From positions 806,001-870,000 of the forward strand of contig NZ_CP066203.1 in assembly GCF_017310545.1 (NCBI RefSeq): DNA of 64,000 bases. The letters are read 5' to 3'. This DNA is from Methylacidimicrobium sp. B4. Lineage in GTDB: Bacteria; Verrucomicrobiota; Verrucomicrobiia; Methylacidiphilales; Methylacidiphilaceae. A program made the position numbers and the translations under genes. This document shows, one piece after another, positions 18,201 to 27,013 of the stretch (positions are counted from its first letter, which is position 1; each line of letters opens with the position of its first letter). The notes beneath the pieces were generated by a model that saw nothing but the letters and a program-made list of their open reading frames with translations, was not told the DNA's origin and searched no databases.

Positions 18201-19928
18201 ATGTCCTCAAGCCCGGTCGAACAGATCAAGGAAGAGAGCCGCCAACTACGCGGGACCCTCGCCGCAGGGCTCCGCGACGCCACTTCCCCCCACTTCTCTG
18301 ATACCGATGCGCAGATTCTCAAGTTTCACGGCAGCTACCAGCAGGACGATCGGGACCGGAGGGCCGAGCGGCGGAAGGCGGGCCTCGACAAGGACTGGAT
18401 CTTCATGATCCGGACCAAGACCCCGGGCGGACGGCTGAGCGCCGCGCAGTACCTTGCGCTCGATCGGCTGGCAGAGACGGTCGGCAATGGCACCCTGCGG
18501 ATCACGACCCGTCAGGGGATCCAGCTCCACGGTGTTCGGAAGCTCGACCTTCGCCGAGCCGTCGCGGAGATCATCTCCTCGGGGATCCTCACCTGGGGCG
18601 CTTGCGGCGACGTGGTGCGGAACACCCTGGCCACGCCCGTTCCGGCCGCGGGTTCGATCCACCGGGAGCTCCAGGAGCTCGCCGCGGAGCTCAGCCAGAT
18701 CTTCCTTTCCCGCAGCCGAGCCTACAGCGAGGTCTGGATCGACGGGGAGCCGCTCCCGCTCGGAGACGGCGGCCCCGCGGAGGATGAGCCGATCTACGGA
18801 GCGACCTATCTTCCCCGGAAGTTCAAGATCGCGATCGCCCTTCCCCCGCGCAACGACGTGGATGTCTTCTCCAACGACCTCGGCCTCGTCGCCCACGCGA
18901 GCGGCCAAGAAGTGGAGGGCTATACGCTCCTGGTCGGCGGCGGCCATGGGATGACGCACGGCCTCCGCCAGACGCAGCCCCACCTGGCCGAAGCCCTCTT
19001 CTACGTTCCCAAGGAGCGGGTGCGGGAAGCGGCGGTCGCGGTGGTCACCGCCCAGCGGGACTACGGGAACCGGGAAGACCGGAAGCGCTCCCGGCTCAAG
19101 TATCTTCTGCTCGATCGGGGGATCGACTGGCTGCGCCAAGAGGTCGCCTCGCGCCTCTCCTTCGCTCCGGAGCCGCCCCGCCCGTTTTCCTTTACCACGG
19201 TCGCCGATCCCCTGGGCTGGCACGAGCAGGGAGACGGCAAGCTCTTTCTCGGGCTCTTCGTTCAGAACGGCCGCATCCTCGACCGGGAAGAAGGGCCGCG
19301 GCTCCGCCAGGCACTCCGGCAGGCCGCGATCGATCTGGGCCTCCCCATCCGGCTGACGGCCAACGGAAACCTCTTTCTGGCCGATGTCGGGCGGGAGCGA
19401 AAGGCTCAGCTCGAGGAGCTTTTCGCCAAGCACGGAGTCTCCACCGCTCCCCCAAGGACGGCGACGCGCGCCATCTGCCATGCCTGCGTCGCCCTGCCGA
19501 CCTGCGGGCTTGCGCTCGCGGAGAGCGAGCGGGTCTTTCCCTCCATGATGGAGCAGATCGATCGGAGCCTGGAGGAGCTTGGCTTGCGGGAGGAGCCCAT
19601 CCTGATCCGGATGAGTGGTTGCCCCAACGGCTGCTCCCGGCCCTACAACGCCGACCTCTCCTTCGTCGGCCGCTCTCCGGGCAAATATGCCTTCTATGCG
19701 GGCGGGAGCGTCGCCGGAGACCGCCTCGCCGGCCTGGAAAGACGGAGTGTCGGCTTCGAGGAGATTCCCGAGCTGGTCCGCAGCTACCTGGCGGCCTTCG
19801 CCCGAGATCGTCTCCCCGAGGAGAGCTTCAGCCAGTACTGGGCCCGGACCCGACCGCGCGGCCCTCTGCCCTCCCCCGACCAGTTCCACGAGGAAGCGGC
19901 GGCGGCAAAGCCGGGAACGCCGGCCTGA
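18201..19928 (+). CDS. cysI: Sulfite reductase haemoprotein (siroheme/4Fe-4S)
   Basis: A 575-residue enzyme, the length of CysI. It reduces sulfite to sulfide in assimilation. The ferredoxin-like half domains include GNGTLRITTRQGIQLHGV and TWGACGDVVRNTLA. The cluster/siroheme ligands appear as CVALPTCGLA (Cx5C) near residue 430 and RMSGCPNGCSRPYNAD (Cx3C) near 473, both intact. The sequence context matches CysI more than ferredoxin-nitrite reductase, though NirA is the closest alternative. No CysJ flavoprotein is adjacent. Upstream DNA (18160-18200) is AT-rich with TATACT at 18173-18178. Confidence 0.88.
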   Translation: MSSSPVEQIKEESRQLRGTLAAGLRDATSPHFSDTDAQILKFHGSYQQDDRDRRAERRKAGLDKDWIFMIRTKTPGGRLSAAQYLALDRLAETVGNGTLRITTRQGIQLHGVRKLDLRRAVAEIISSGILTWGACGDVVRNTLATPVPAAGSIHRELQELAAELSQIFLSRSRAYSEVWIDGEPLPLGDGGPAEDEPIYGATYLPRKFKIAIALPPRNDVDVFSNDLGLVAHASGQEVEGYTLLVGGGHGMTHGLRQTQPHLAEALFYVPKERVREAAVAVVTAQRDYGNREDRKRSRLKYLLLDRGIDWLRQEVASRLSFAPEPPRPFSFTTVADPLGWHEQGDGKLFLGLFVQNGRILDREEGPRLRQALRQAAIDLGLPIRLTANGNLFLADVGRERKAQLEELFAKHGVSTAPPRTATRAICHACVALPTCGLALAESERVFPSMMEQIDRSLEELGLREEPILIRMSGCPNGCSRPYNADLSFVGRSPGKYAFYAGGSVAGDRLAGLERRSVGFEEIPELVRSYLAAFARDRLPEESFSQYWARTRPRGPLPSPDQFHEEAAAAKPGTPA

Positions 19929-19943
19929 TCCGCAGCGGCGGGC

Positions 19944-20441
19944 TCAGGCAGAAACGCCCGGCTTCTTGGACCGGAAGAGCCGTCCGTCCAGGCCCCAAGA
20001 ACGGCCCGCGTCGGCGCATCCGAGCACCAGGAAAAGGATCAGGAGCAAAAGATCCAGGTTTCGCTGGCAGAGGCCCATCCAGAAATTGGCCAGGAAGTAG
20101 TTGCCCGTCAGGAAGGCGCCGGCGAAGGACGCAAAGCGGGTCAGGAGACCGATCCCGAGCGAGAGGCCGATCAGGAGCTCTCCCCAAGCCACCAGGGAGG
20201 CGAAGAGCCGCGCGTGGGGAATCCCCACGTGGTAGAGAAAGGAGCGATACCAGGACAGAGGATTCTTCTCGGCGAACTCCAGGAGCCGCCGCGGCAACGA
20301 CTGCTGCCAGCGCTCGGAAAGGGCGGGAATCGGCAGCCCGGCTGCGCGTTCGCCCCAGCTCAGCTTGTGAATCCCGCTCTCCAAGAAGAGGAGGCCGACC
20401 GCGATCCGCACTACCGCCATCCAGCGGCCCGCAACCGTCAT
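19944..20441 (-). CDS. DoxX-family membrane protein
   Basis: A 165-residue protein with four hydrophobic helices. IAVGLLFLESGIHKL in helix 1 is the DoxX signature, followed by VAWGELLIGLSLGIGLLTRFAS and TGNYFLANFWMG. DoxX-like proteins are small membrane subunits tied to thiosulfate:quinone oxidation or to redox stress; the role here is open. Its ATG overlaps the stop of the GntR regulator gene (ATGA), so the two form an operon, regulator first. Confidence 0.85.
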   Translation of the reverse strand: MTVAGRWMAVVRIAVGLLFLESGIHKLSWGERAAGLPIPALSERWQQSLPRRLLEFAEKNPLSWYRSFLYHVGIPHARLFASLVAWGELLIGLSLGIGLLTRFASFAGAFLTGNYFLANFWMGLCQRNLDLLLLILFLVLGCADAGRSWGLDGRLFRSKKPGVSA

Positions 20442-21352
20442 CCCTCCCTGCCCCCTCCGCCCCCCTCGGGTCCGCCCTGGCTCCCACTGCCTCTCTCGTG
20501 CATCTGCGGAAAGACGGGGGCAAAGCTCCGCAGCGGCATCCCCACCGGCACCACCCCCCCCTCGTGCCGGCTCGCCCTTTCGAGCTCCACCTCGTAGGCG
20601 ACCCGGTCGGAACGATAGTAGCGCTTCTGGAAGTAGATCGGCTTGTTCCCCGTTGTATAGGTAAGGCGGCTGATCCGGAGCACGGGCTGGTGCGCTCCGA
20701 TCCCCAGGGCCTTGGCCACCTCGGGCTCGGCTTCGACCGCCTCGATCCGGTAGTGCCCGCGCAGGACCGGGATCCCGTGCTCGGCTCCGAGGATCCGGTA
20801 GATCGTCTCCTCCGTCAGATCCCGCCCTTCGAGCCTTCGGCCATACTCGGTCGGCAACCAGGTCTGATCGAGCGCGATCGGCTGCCCATCCCCCAGCCGC
20901 AATCGATCGAGCCGGATGCAGGCTGCCCCTTCTGCGAGACCCAGGCAGCTGGCGATCGGGGCGCTGGCCCCCTCCCGGCCGTGAAAGAGGATGCGCGAGC
21001 TCGGCTTGAGCCCGGCCTGCACCATGTCCTCCGCAAAGTCGGTCAGCCGGACCAGCCCTTGTCGGAGCCGGCCCTTCGCCGCGAAAGATCCCACTCCCTG
21101 CCGCCGAAAGACCAAGCCGTCGGCCTCGAGCGTCTGGAGGGCTCGCCGCACGGTGATCCGGCTCACCCGGAACCGCTCCTGGAGCTCCTTTTCCGAAGGG
21201 AGCCGGTCCCCGTGTGCGTAGCAGCGCGATTCAATCTGATCGCGCAGCCAGAGGGTCACCTCCTCGTGGCGCGGGAGCCTACGCCCCGCCGCGGGCCCTC
21301 GCCGCACCCGCTTCTTCTCCTTGGCCGACGCCCTCCTGGCCATCCTTCTCAT
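20438..21352 (-). CDS. GntR/HutC-family transcriptional regulator
   Basis: About 304 residues. A basic N-terminal tail (RRMARRASAKEKKRVRRG) precedes a winged helix: LRDQIESRCYAHGDRLPSEKELQERFRVSRITVRRALQTLEADGLVFRRQGVGSF, seen in pieces. The UTRA ligand domain then spans about residues 115-280, including PIALDQTWLP and PIYFQKRYYRSDRVAYEVEL. The C-terminus is a Gly-rich tail. It binds a small effector and represses. ATG 21352 follows a G-rich stretch; ATG 21343 or TTG 21379 are alternatives. It is co-transcribed with doxX and divergent from the exported protein at 21419. Confidence 0.85.
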   Translation of the reverse strand: MRRMARRASAKEKKRVRRGPAAGRRLPRHEEVTLWLRDQIESRCYAHGDRLPSEKELQERFRVSRITVRRALQTLEADGLVFRRQGVGSFAAKGRLRQGLVRLTDFAEDMVQAGLKPSSRILFHGREGASAPIASCLGLAEGAACIRLDRLRLGDGQPIALDQTWLPTEYGRRLEGRDLTEETIYRILGAEHGIPVLRGHYRIEAVEAEPEVAKALGIGAHQPVLRISRLTYTTGNKPIYFQKRYYRSDRVAYEVELERASRHEGGVVPVGMPLRSFAPVFPQMHERGSGSQGGPEGGGGGREG

Positions 21353-21382
21353 CCTGCCGCCCCCATTTCCAGACCGCAAATC

Positions 21383-21411
21383 TTGACATTCCTGGATGTG
21401 ATTACAATATT
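21383..21411 (+). promoter_or_regulatory. Promoter for the exported protein, predicted leaderless
   Basis: A consensus TTGACA at 21383-21388, a 17-base spacer and AATATT at 21406-21411 (TACAAT overlaps it at 21403-21408). The expected start is 21418-21419, and the ATG is at 21419. This fixes the start of a gene whose frame is open for 1.8 kb upstream. Confidence 0.55.
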
Positions 21412-21418
21412 TTTCGTC

Positions 21419-22270
21419 ATGACGGCGGCGGCAAAACCCTTATCCCTCCTCAGTCTTTCCCTTATCTCCCTTCTCCTGGGCATTCTCCTATCCTTCGGGG
21501 GACGGGCGACCGCGCAGGAAGAGGAGGAGCTCTTTACCCAAAAGGAGGTCGAGACGGAAGCCCGCCGTTACATTGACCAGAAGAGTCAAGAGCACCAGGG
21601 CGTCTTCCTCTTCCAGGATCCCGTCGAAAACCAAGCCATTCCCCTCCTCTTCGATCGGATCCGCCTCGTCCGGACGATCGCGGGCTACGGCTACTTCGCG
21701 GCGGTCGACTTCCGGGAAAAGGGGTTCGAGCCGCCGAAGCCCTATGAGCTCGACTTCTGGTTCAAGCCGCGTGGCAAGAAGCTGATCCTCATGGATATCC
21801 GGATTCACAAGGTTCCACGGAAGGAGGGGAGCGAGTGGGTGCTGGTGAGCCGCCTTCCGGTCCCCTGGTGGTGGTTGCCAGTGAGCGAGCATCCCGGCCA
21901 CACCGAGTACAAGCGGGCCTGGGAGGTCAAGGCCGCCATCCACGAGTACCTCGCCGACAAGATTCGCGAAGGGGGCGGGGTCCTCCGGATCAAGGACGAG
22001 AAGACCGGAGAGGAGATCCCCTTGGAGTTCGTAGAGATCCACAACCCGGTCCGCCGCATTCCCGACAAGGACTACTTCGCCTGCACCGACTTCCGGGAGA
22101 AGGGCGAGCCCGAAAAGATCTACGACATCGACTTCTGGCTTGCGGAAAAGGACGGCAAGCTGGTCGTCGACCAGGTGAAGATCCACAAGGCTCCCGAAAA
22201 GGAGGACGGCCGCTGGATCCAGGTCGAGCGGTACTCCTTCGAAGCGGACAAGCCCGTGATCGTGCCTTAG
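21419..22270 (+). CDS. Exported protein with two tandem copies of an unknown domain
   Basis: The protein has 283 residues. The signal peptide ends near RATAQ. Two related ~90-residue units follow: IPLLFDRIRLVRTI..GYFAAVDFREKG..PYELDFWF..LILMDIRIHKVPRKEGSEW and IPLEFVEIHNPVRRI..YFACTDFREKG..IYDIDFWL..LVVDQVKIHKAPEKEDGRW. The signature is YFA..DFREKG, then DxxFW, then IHK.P.K. This is clearly an internal duplication; I do not know the family. The start comes from the promoter. It is 9 bases from queA, so possibly co-transcribed. Confidence 0.75.
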   Translation: MTAAAKPLSLLSLSLISLLLGILLSFGGRATAQEEEELFTQKEVETEARRYIDQKSQEHQGVFLFQDPVENQAIPLLFDRIRLVRTIAGYGYFAAVDFREKGFEPPKPYELDFWFKPRGKKLILMDIRIHKVPRKEGSEWVLVSRLPVPWWWLPVSEHPGHTEYKRAWEVKAAIHEYLADKIREGGGVLRIKDEKTGEEIPLEFVEIHNPVRRIPDKDYFACTDFREKGEPEKIYDIDFWLAEKDGKLVVDQVKIHKAPEKEDGRWIQVERYSFEADKPVIVP

Positions 22271-22279
22271 GCTCCCGGC

Positions 22280-23332
22280 ATGTCCGAGGAACGCTCCGCT
22301 GCGACGCCCGCCGATCGTCTGGTTCCGGAGCTCGCCGCGTTCTCCTTCGATCTCCCCGAGGAGCGGATTGCGCTCTTCCCCACGCCCGACCGGGCCGATG
22401 CGAGGCTGATGCTCGTCGATCGCCAGAGCGGCGCGATCGCCCACCACCGTATCCGCGATCTCCCTGGGCTCCTCGCCCCAGGCGACCTGCTGGTGCTCAA
22501 CGATTCCCGCGTGATTCCGGCCTTCCTTCCCTGCGCGGAGCCCCCTCTCTCCCTCCTCCTCCTGGAGGAGCGGGAGCCCCTTCTCTGGAAGGCACTCGCC
22601 GAACCCGCCCGAAGAGCCCCTCTCGGACGGTCGCTCCTCTTCGTCGCCGATCCCGGAAGGCCCGGGGAAAAGCGGCTGGAAGCGGAAGTGGTCGGGGTCG
22701 GCCCCCGCGGAGAGCGCCTCCTGCGCTTCGCGCAGCCCTTTTCGCTCGAGCGGTTCGGCCGCCCGCCCCTCCCCCCCTATATCCGCAAGCGGCGTTCGGG
22801 CTCCTCCCCGCCCCCGCTCTCCGACCGGGAACGCTACCAGACGGTTTTCGCCCGCAGCCCGGGATCGGTGGCCGCCCCGACCGCGGGCCTCCACTTCACC
22901 CCGGAGCTCCTCGCCCACCTTCCCCACGTGTTCGTCACCCTCCACGTGGGCCCCGGAACCTTTCGCCCGATCGGTCCCGAGGAGTGGCAGGCCGGACGCC
23001 TCCACCCGGAACGCTTCGCCATCCCCGCGGGGCTCGAGGAAGTGGTGCAGAATGCCCGCCGGCTCGTGGCCGTCGGCACGACGGTCGCCCGCGTTCTCGA
23101 GAGCGTCCCCGACCTCCGGCCGCGGAGCGGGACGACCGACCTCTTCCTCCGCCCCCCCTGCGCCTTTCGTCGCACGGGATCTCTCCTCACCAACTTCCAC
23201 CTCCCCCGGTCGAGCCTCTTCCTGCTCGTCTGCGCCTTTGCCGGCCTCGACCTGATCCAGGAGGCCTACCGGGAGGCCGTCGCGGACGGCTACCGCTTCT
23301 ACAGCTACGGCGACGCGATGCTCATTCTTTGA
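22280..23332 (+). CDS. queA: SAM:tRNA ribosyltransferase-isomerase
   Basis: A 350-residue QueA, which adds the cyclopentene ring to 7-aminomethyl-deazaguanine in queuosine tRNA using SAM. Family blocks in order: DLLVLNDSRVIPA, PPLPPYIRK, YQTVFARSPGSVAAPTAGLHFT, TLHVGPGTF, TNFHLPRSSLFLLV and GYRFYSYGDAMLIL at the end. The internal barrel is shorter than in E. coli. It is cytoplasmic. Its 3' end overlaps recD2 by 11 bases on the other strand. Confidence 0.95.
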   Translation: MSEERSAATPADRLVPELAAFSFDLPEERIALFPTPDRADARLMLVDRQSGAIAHHRIRDLPGLLAPGDLLVLNDSRVIPAFLPCAEPPLSLLLLEEREPLLWKALAEPARRAPLGRSLLFVADPGRPGEKRLEAEVVGVGPRGERLLRFAQPFSLERFGRPPLPPYIRKRRSGSSPPPLSDRERYQTVFARSPGSVAAPTAGLHFTPELLAHLPHVFVTLHVGPGTFRPIGPEEWQAGRLHPERFAIPAGLEEVVQNARRLVAVGTTVARVLESVPDLRPRSGTTDLFLRPPCAFRRTGSLLTNFHLPRSSLFLLVCAFAGLDLIQEAYREAVADGYRFYSYGDAMLIL

Positions 23333-25592
23333 CCAGCGAGGAGGTCTCCCGAAGCCCGCACGCCTTCCGGAGCCGCGGCAGCAGCCGGGAAAAACGGCGC
23401 TCGATCCGGTCGTTCTGGATCGCCGCGGCCAGCGCCCGCCATTGCCCGACCAGGACGGCCAGCCGCCTGGCGCGGGTCAGGGCCGTGTAGACGAGGTTTC
23501 GCTGGAGCAGCAGGTACTGCTGCATCGCCAGCGGCACGACCACGGCGGGAAATTCCGACCCCTGGGACTTGTGGATCGTAACCGCGTAGGCGGGGGCGAG
23601 ATCATCGAGCTCGCCAAACTCGTAGCCGACCTCCCGCCCCTCGAAGCGGACCCGCACCAGCTGCTCCTCCGCATCGATCCCCACGACCTCGCCGATGTCG
23701 CCGTTGAAGACCTCCTTCTGGTAGTTGTTCTTGGTCTGGAGGACCTTGTCGCGGCGACGGAAGCGCCAGCCGAAGCGCTCGATCTCTCCCTCGCCGGGTC
23801 GCAGCGGGTTGAGCTCCTCCTGGAGCCGGGCATTGAGCGCGAAAACGCCCAGGCTGCCCCGATTCATCGGGCAGAGCACCTGGATGTCACGCAGCGGATC
23901 AAGCCCGAACTTCTTCGGAATCCGGCTCCTCACCATCTCCACCACAACCTCGGCGATCCGCTCGGGCTCCTCCCGCAACACGAAATAGAAGTCCGACTCC
24001 TCTCCGTGCGATCGCTCCGGCAAAAGCCCCTGCCGCATCCGGTGCGCGGTGGCGATGATCCGGCTCCCCGCCGCCTGCCGGAAGACCTCGGTGAGCTCGG
24101 CCACCGGGACCACCCCGCTCCCGATCAGGTCGCGGAGCACCATTCCCGGCCCCACCGAGGGGAGCTGGTCGGCATCGCCCACGACGAGCAGGCCGGCCTC
24201 CCGGGGAAGCGCCCGGAGAAGGTGCGCAAAGAGGGGGATGTCGACCATCGAGCACTCGTCGACCACGAGCAGATCGCACTCGAGAGGCCGGTGTTCGTCT
24301 CGAGCAAAGCGTCCCGTCCCCGGCTGGACCTCGAGCAGCCGGTGAATCGTCTTGGCCTCCCTTCCCGTCGCTTCCGCCAGCCGCTTGGCCGCCCGCCCCG
24401 TCGGCGCACAGAGGAGGAGGCGCACGCCCTTGGCCGCCAAAATCAGGAGGAGGGTACGCAAGAAGGTCGTCTTTCCGACCCCGGGACCCCCGGTCACCAC
24501 GAGCATCCGGCTCTCCCGCGCCCGCTGGAGCGCCGCCTGCTGGCTCGCCGAAAGAGCCTTCCCGGTCCGCTCCTGCGCCCAGGCGAGAGCCTTGGTCCAG
24601 TCGATCGGGGGATAGCCGGGCGGCGCGGAAAGCAGGGAGGCGATCCGCTCGGCGATCCGCTGCTCGGCCCGCTGGAGATACGGGAGAAAGGCCCAGGTCT
24701 CCCCCTCTCTCTCCTCGAGGACCAGCTCCCCCTGCGCCGCCGATCGCCCGAGCGCCTCCCGCAACCGCGCCTCCGGGAGCTCGAGCAGCTTCTCCGCCCC
24801 TTCGAGCAGGAGCGGGAGGGGCAGCGCGCAGTGGCCCGATTCGGTCGCCTCCAGGAGAAGGTGGGCGAGCCCGGCACAGGCGCGGTCGAGCGAATCGCTG
24901 GCGATGCCGACCCGCTGAGCGATCTGGTCCGCAGTCTGAAAGCCGATCCCCGGGATCTCCCGGGCGAGCCGGTAGGGCTGGGCGCGGACGGTCTCCACGG
25001 CCTCGGGGCCGTAGGTCTTGTAGATCCGCAGCGCCCGGCTCGTTCCCACCCCGTGGGAGTGGAGGAAGAGCATGATCTCCCGGACCGCCTTCTGCTCGTT
25101 CCAGGCCTCCTTGATCCTCCCTCTCCGCGTCGGGCCGATGCCGTCGACCTCCTCGAGGCGGGCCGACTCCTTCTCGATGATCTCGAGGATCTTCTCCCCG
25201 AACCGCTCGACGAGCTTCTTGGCGTAGACGGGGCCGATCCCCTTGACCATCCCGCTCCCCAAGTATCGTTCGATCCCTTCCACGGTGGTCGGCGGGCTCG
25301 TTCGGAGCGACTCGGCCCGGAACTGGAGCCCATGCTCCCGCTCCCGCACCCAGCGGCCCCGAGCCGTGACCCACTCCCCGGCCGCGACCGAGGGAAGCGA
25401 GCCGACCACGGGAACCAGGTCCCTCCGGCCCGCCACCTTCACCTTGAGCACGCAGAACCCGGTCTCCTCGCTGAAGAAGGTGACGCGCTCGATCAGGCCG
25501 GAGAGGCTTTCGGGGGACGGAAGGGAAGCGGCCACGGGACTCCTGCCGGAAAAGCTTGTGGCCGATCCTTTCGAAAACCAACCCTTTTTCAT
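23322..25592 (-). CDS. recD2: RecD2-type ATP-dependent 5'-3' DNA helicase
   Basis: A 756-residue SF1B helicase. The N-terminal OB-like domain is followed by helix-hairpin-helix segments (VKGIGPVYAKKL, VDGIGPTRR, IPGIGFQTADQIA), the mark of RecD2 as opposed to RecBCD RecD. Motor motifs: GGPGVGKTT near residue 367, APTGRAAKRL, LVVDECSMVD, GDADQLPSVGPG, then TIHKSQGSEFPAVV and YTALTRARRLAVL. It acts alone in repair and replication stress. It converges with queA, with an 11-base overlap. Confidence 0.95.
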   Translation of the reverse strand: MKKGWFSKGSATSFSGRSPVAASLPSPESLSGLIERVTFFSEETGFCVLKVKVAGRRDLVPVVGSLPSVAAGEWVTARGRWVREREHGLQFRAESLRTSPPTTVEGIERYLGSGMVKGIGPVYAKKLVERFGEKILEIIEKESARLEEVDGIGPTRRGRIKEAWNEQKAVREIMLFLHSHGVGTSRALRIYKTYGPEAVETVRAQPYRLAREIPGIGFQTADQIAQRVGIASDSLDRACAGLAHLLLEATESGHCALPLPLLLEGAEKLLELPEARLREALGRSAAQGELVLEEREGETWAFLPYLQRAEQRIAERIASLLSAPPGYPPIDWTKALAWAQERTGKALSASQQAALQRARESRMLVVTGGPGVGKTTFLRTLLLILAAKGVRLLLCAPTGRAAKRLAEATGREAKTIHRLLEVQPGTGRFARDEHRPLECDLLVVDECSMVDIPLFAHLLRALPREAGLLVVGDADQLPSVGPGMVLRDLIGSGVVPVAELTEVFRQAAGSRIIATAHRMRQGLLPERSHGEESDFYFVLREEPERIAEVVVEMVRSRIPKKFGLDPLRDIQVLCPMNRGSLGVFALNARLQEELNPLRPGEGEIERFGWRFRRRDKVLQTKNNYQKEVFNGDIGEVVGIDAEEQLVRVRFEGREVGYEFGELDDLAPAYAVTIHKSQGSEFPAVVVPLAMQQYLLLQRNLVYTALTRARRLAVLVGQWRALAAAIQNDRIERRFSRLLPRLRKACGLRETSSLVKE

Positions 25593-25695
25593 GCAGCCGC
25601 CTCCCGGTCACCCGCATCGTGGTCGCAACCGTGGCATCCCGGGTGATGCGGCTCTTCCATGCGGAGCCCGCGGCCGATCGCGGATCGGCGGACGA

Positions 25696-27000
25696 TCACA
25701 TCAGGAACCGCCAGAACGAGGCGAAGAACTCGTTCGCCCGCTCCCGGAAGCTCCGGTGGCGCCAGGCGCCGAGCGTGATCTCCCGCGACCGGGCGATGTT
25801 CTGCTCGATGATGGCGCGGGCGGCTGCGGCGGTCTTCCCGCCGAAGACGATCGCATCGACCTCGTCGTTGTAGACCACGCTTCTCCGATCCATGTTCGAG
25901 GATCCGACCGCGGTCCAGGCCCCGTCGATCGTCGCAAACTTCGCGTGGAGCACGGCTCCCTCCACCTCCCAGATCTTCACTCCGGCTTCGAGCAGCTGTC
26001 CGTAGTCGGCCCGTCCCGCCGCGCGCACCTCCCGGTCGTAGACCGGCGAGGGCAAAACCAGCCGGACGGCGACGCCCCTCCGGGCCGCCCGGGCGAGCTC
26101 CTCGATCTCCTGCCGGGTGGGCACGAAAAAGCCGGTGGAGAGATCGACGCTTTGGCGCGCGATGTGGACCGCTTCGAGGAAGCTCCCATAGTAGAGCGCC
26201 TCGCCCCGTCCCGGCCCGCTTCCGATCACCCGGACCCGTTCGCTCCCCGCCTCCTTCGGATTGGGGAAATCGGTTCTCTGCTCCACGATCGGCCCGTGTT
26301 GGCTCGACCAGGTCGCAAAGAAGAGGCGCTCGAGCTCGGTCGCCGCCGGCCCCTCGATCCGGGCGGCGATATCGCTCCAGTAGGCGTGGCGAAAATCGCC
26401 CCGCGCGGCCGCCCGGGGATCGGAGTGGTTCTCGTAGACCCGGGCAAGGTTCACCCCCCCGACGAAGCCGACCTTCCCGTCGACCACCAGGATCTTCCGG
26501 TGGTCGCGATCGTTCGCCTTGGTCATCTCGAGCATCGTCTCCGGCGTGAGCGGGTGGAAGACGAGGATCCGCGCCCCCGCCCGGCGCAGCCGGTCCAGAA
26601 ACGCGCGGCTGGTCCGATAGGAGCCGTAGCCATCCAGGATGATGTTCACCGCCACGCCCGCGTGGAGCTTTTCCCGCAAAAGGCGGCCCAGGCTTCTCCC
26701 CCCGGCATGGACATCCTCGAAGATGTAGTATTCGAGGTTGATGTGGTCTTGGGCCCCCTCCATCGCCGCGAACATCGCCTCGAAGGCTCGCATCCCGTCA
26801 GGAAGGAGGGTGACTCGGTTCCCCGGCGCGACCGGCATCGTGTACAAGGCCGCATCGGCGGCCAGGTTCTGCGCAAGCGCATCCCCGGGCGGATCGCCCC
26901 CGAGGTCGATCGTAGGCGTCCGGGCACAGCCGGCCACCGCCAGGAGGACGAGGGCGAGGACCGCCAAGCGAAGACCCGTGTTCCCTTTGGTCCGGCTCAT
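25696..27000 (-). CDS. Phospholipase D / cardiolipin-synthase-like lipoprotein (copy 1)
   Basis: A 434-residue protein with a lipobox (VLLAVAGC) after a short signal peptide, so it is predicted to be a lipid-anchored envelope protein. Two HKD motifs are intact: HRKILVVDGKVGFVGG and HAKFATIDGAWTAVGSSNMD. The family makes or cleaves phosphodiester bonds in phospholipids; cardiolipin synthase is the closest role. It lies 13 bases downstream of a paralogue (27014-28312) in the same direction. ATG 27000 gives a compact signal peptide; 27012 is an alternative. Confidence 0.87.
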   Translation of the reverse strand: MSRTKGNTGLRLAVLALVLLAVAGCARTPTIDLGGDPPGDALAQNLAADAALYTMPVAPGNRVTLLPDGMRAFEAMFAAMEGAQDHINLEYYIFEDVHAGGRSLGRLLREKLHAGVAVNIILDGYGSYRTSRAFLDRLRRAGARILVFHPLTPETMLEMTKANDRDHRKILVVDGKVGFVGGVNLARVYENHSDPRAAARGDFRHAYWSDIAARIEGPAATELERLFFATWSSQHGPIVEQRTDFPNPKEAGSERVRVIGSGPGRGEALYYGSFLEAVHIARQSVDLSTGFFVPTRQEIEELARAARRGVAVRLVLPSPVYDREVRAAGRADYGQLLEAGVKIWEVEGAVLHAKFATIDGAWTAVGSSNMDRRSVVYNDEVDAIVFGGKTAAAARAIIEQNIARSREITLGAWRHRSFRERANEFFASFWRFLM

Positions 27001-27013
27001 CGTGCTGGCCATG

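Noticed and set aside
18246-19889. Long antisense open frames (also 1286-2593, 8068-9198, 12206-13888, 21488-23200, 23442-25646, 29784-31091)
   Set aside because: They lie opposite or out of frame with well-recognised genes, have no family motifs and mirror the codon bias of the GC-rich gene on the other strand. They are shadows.
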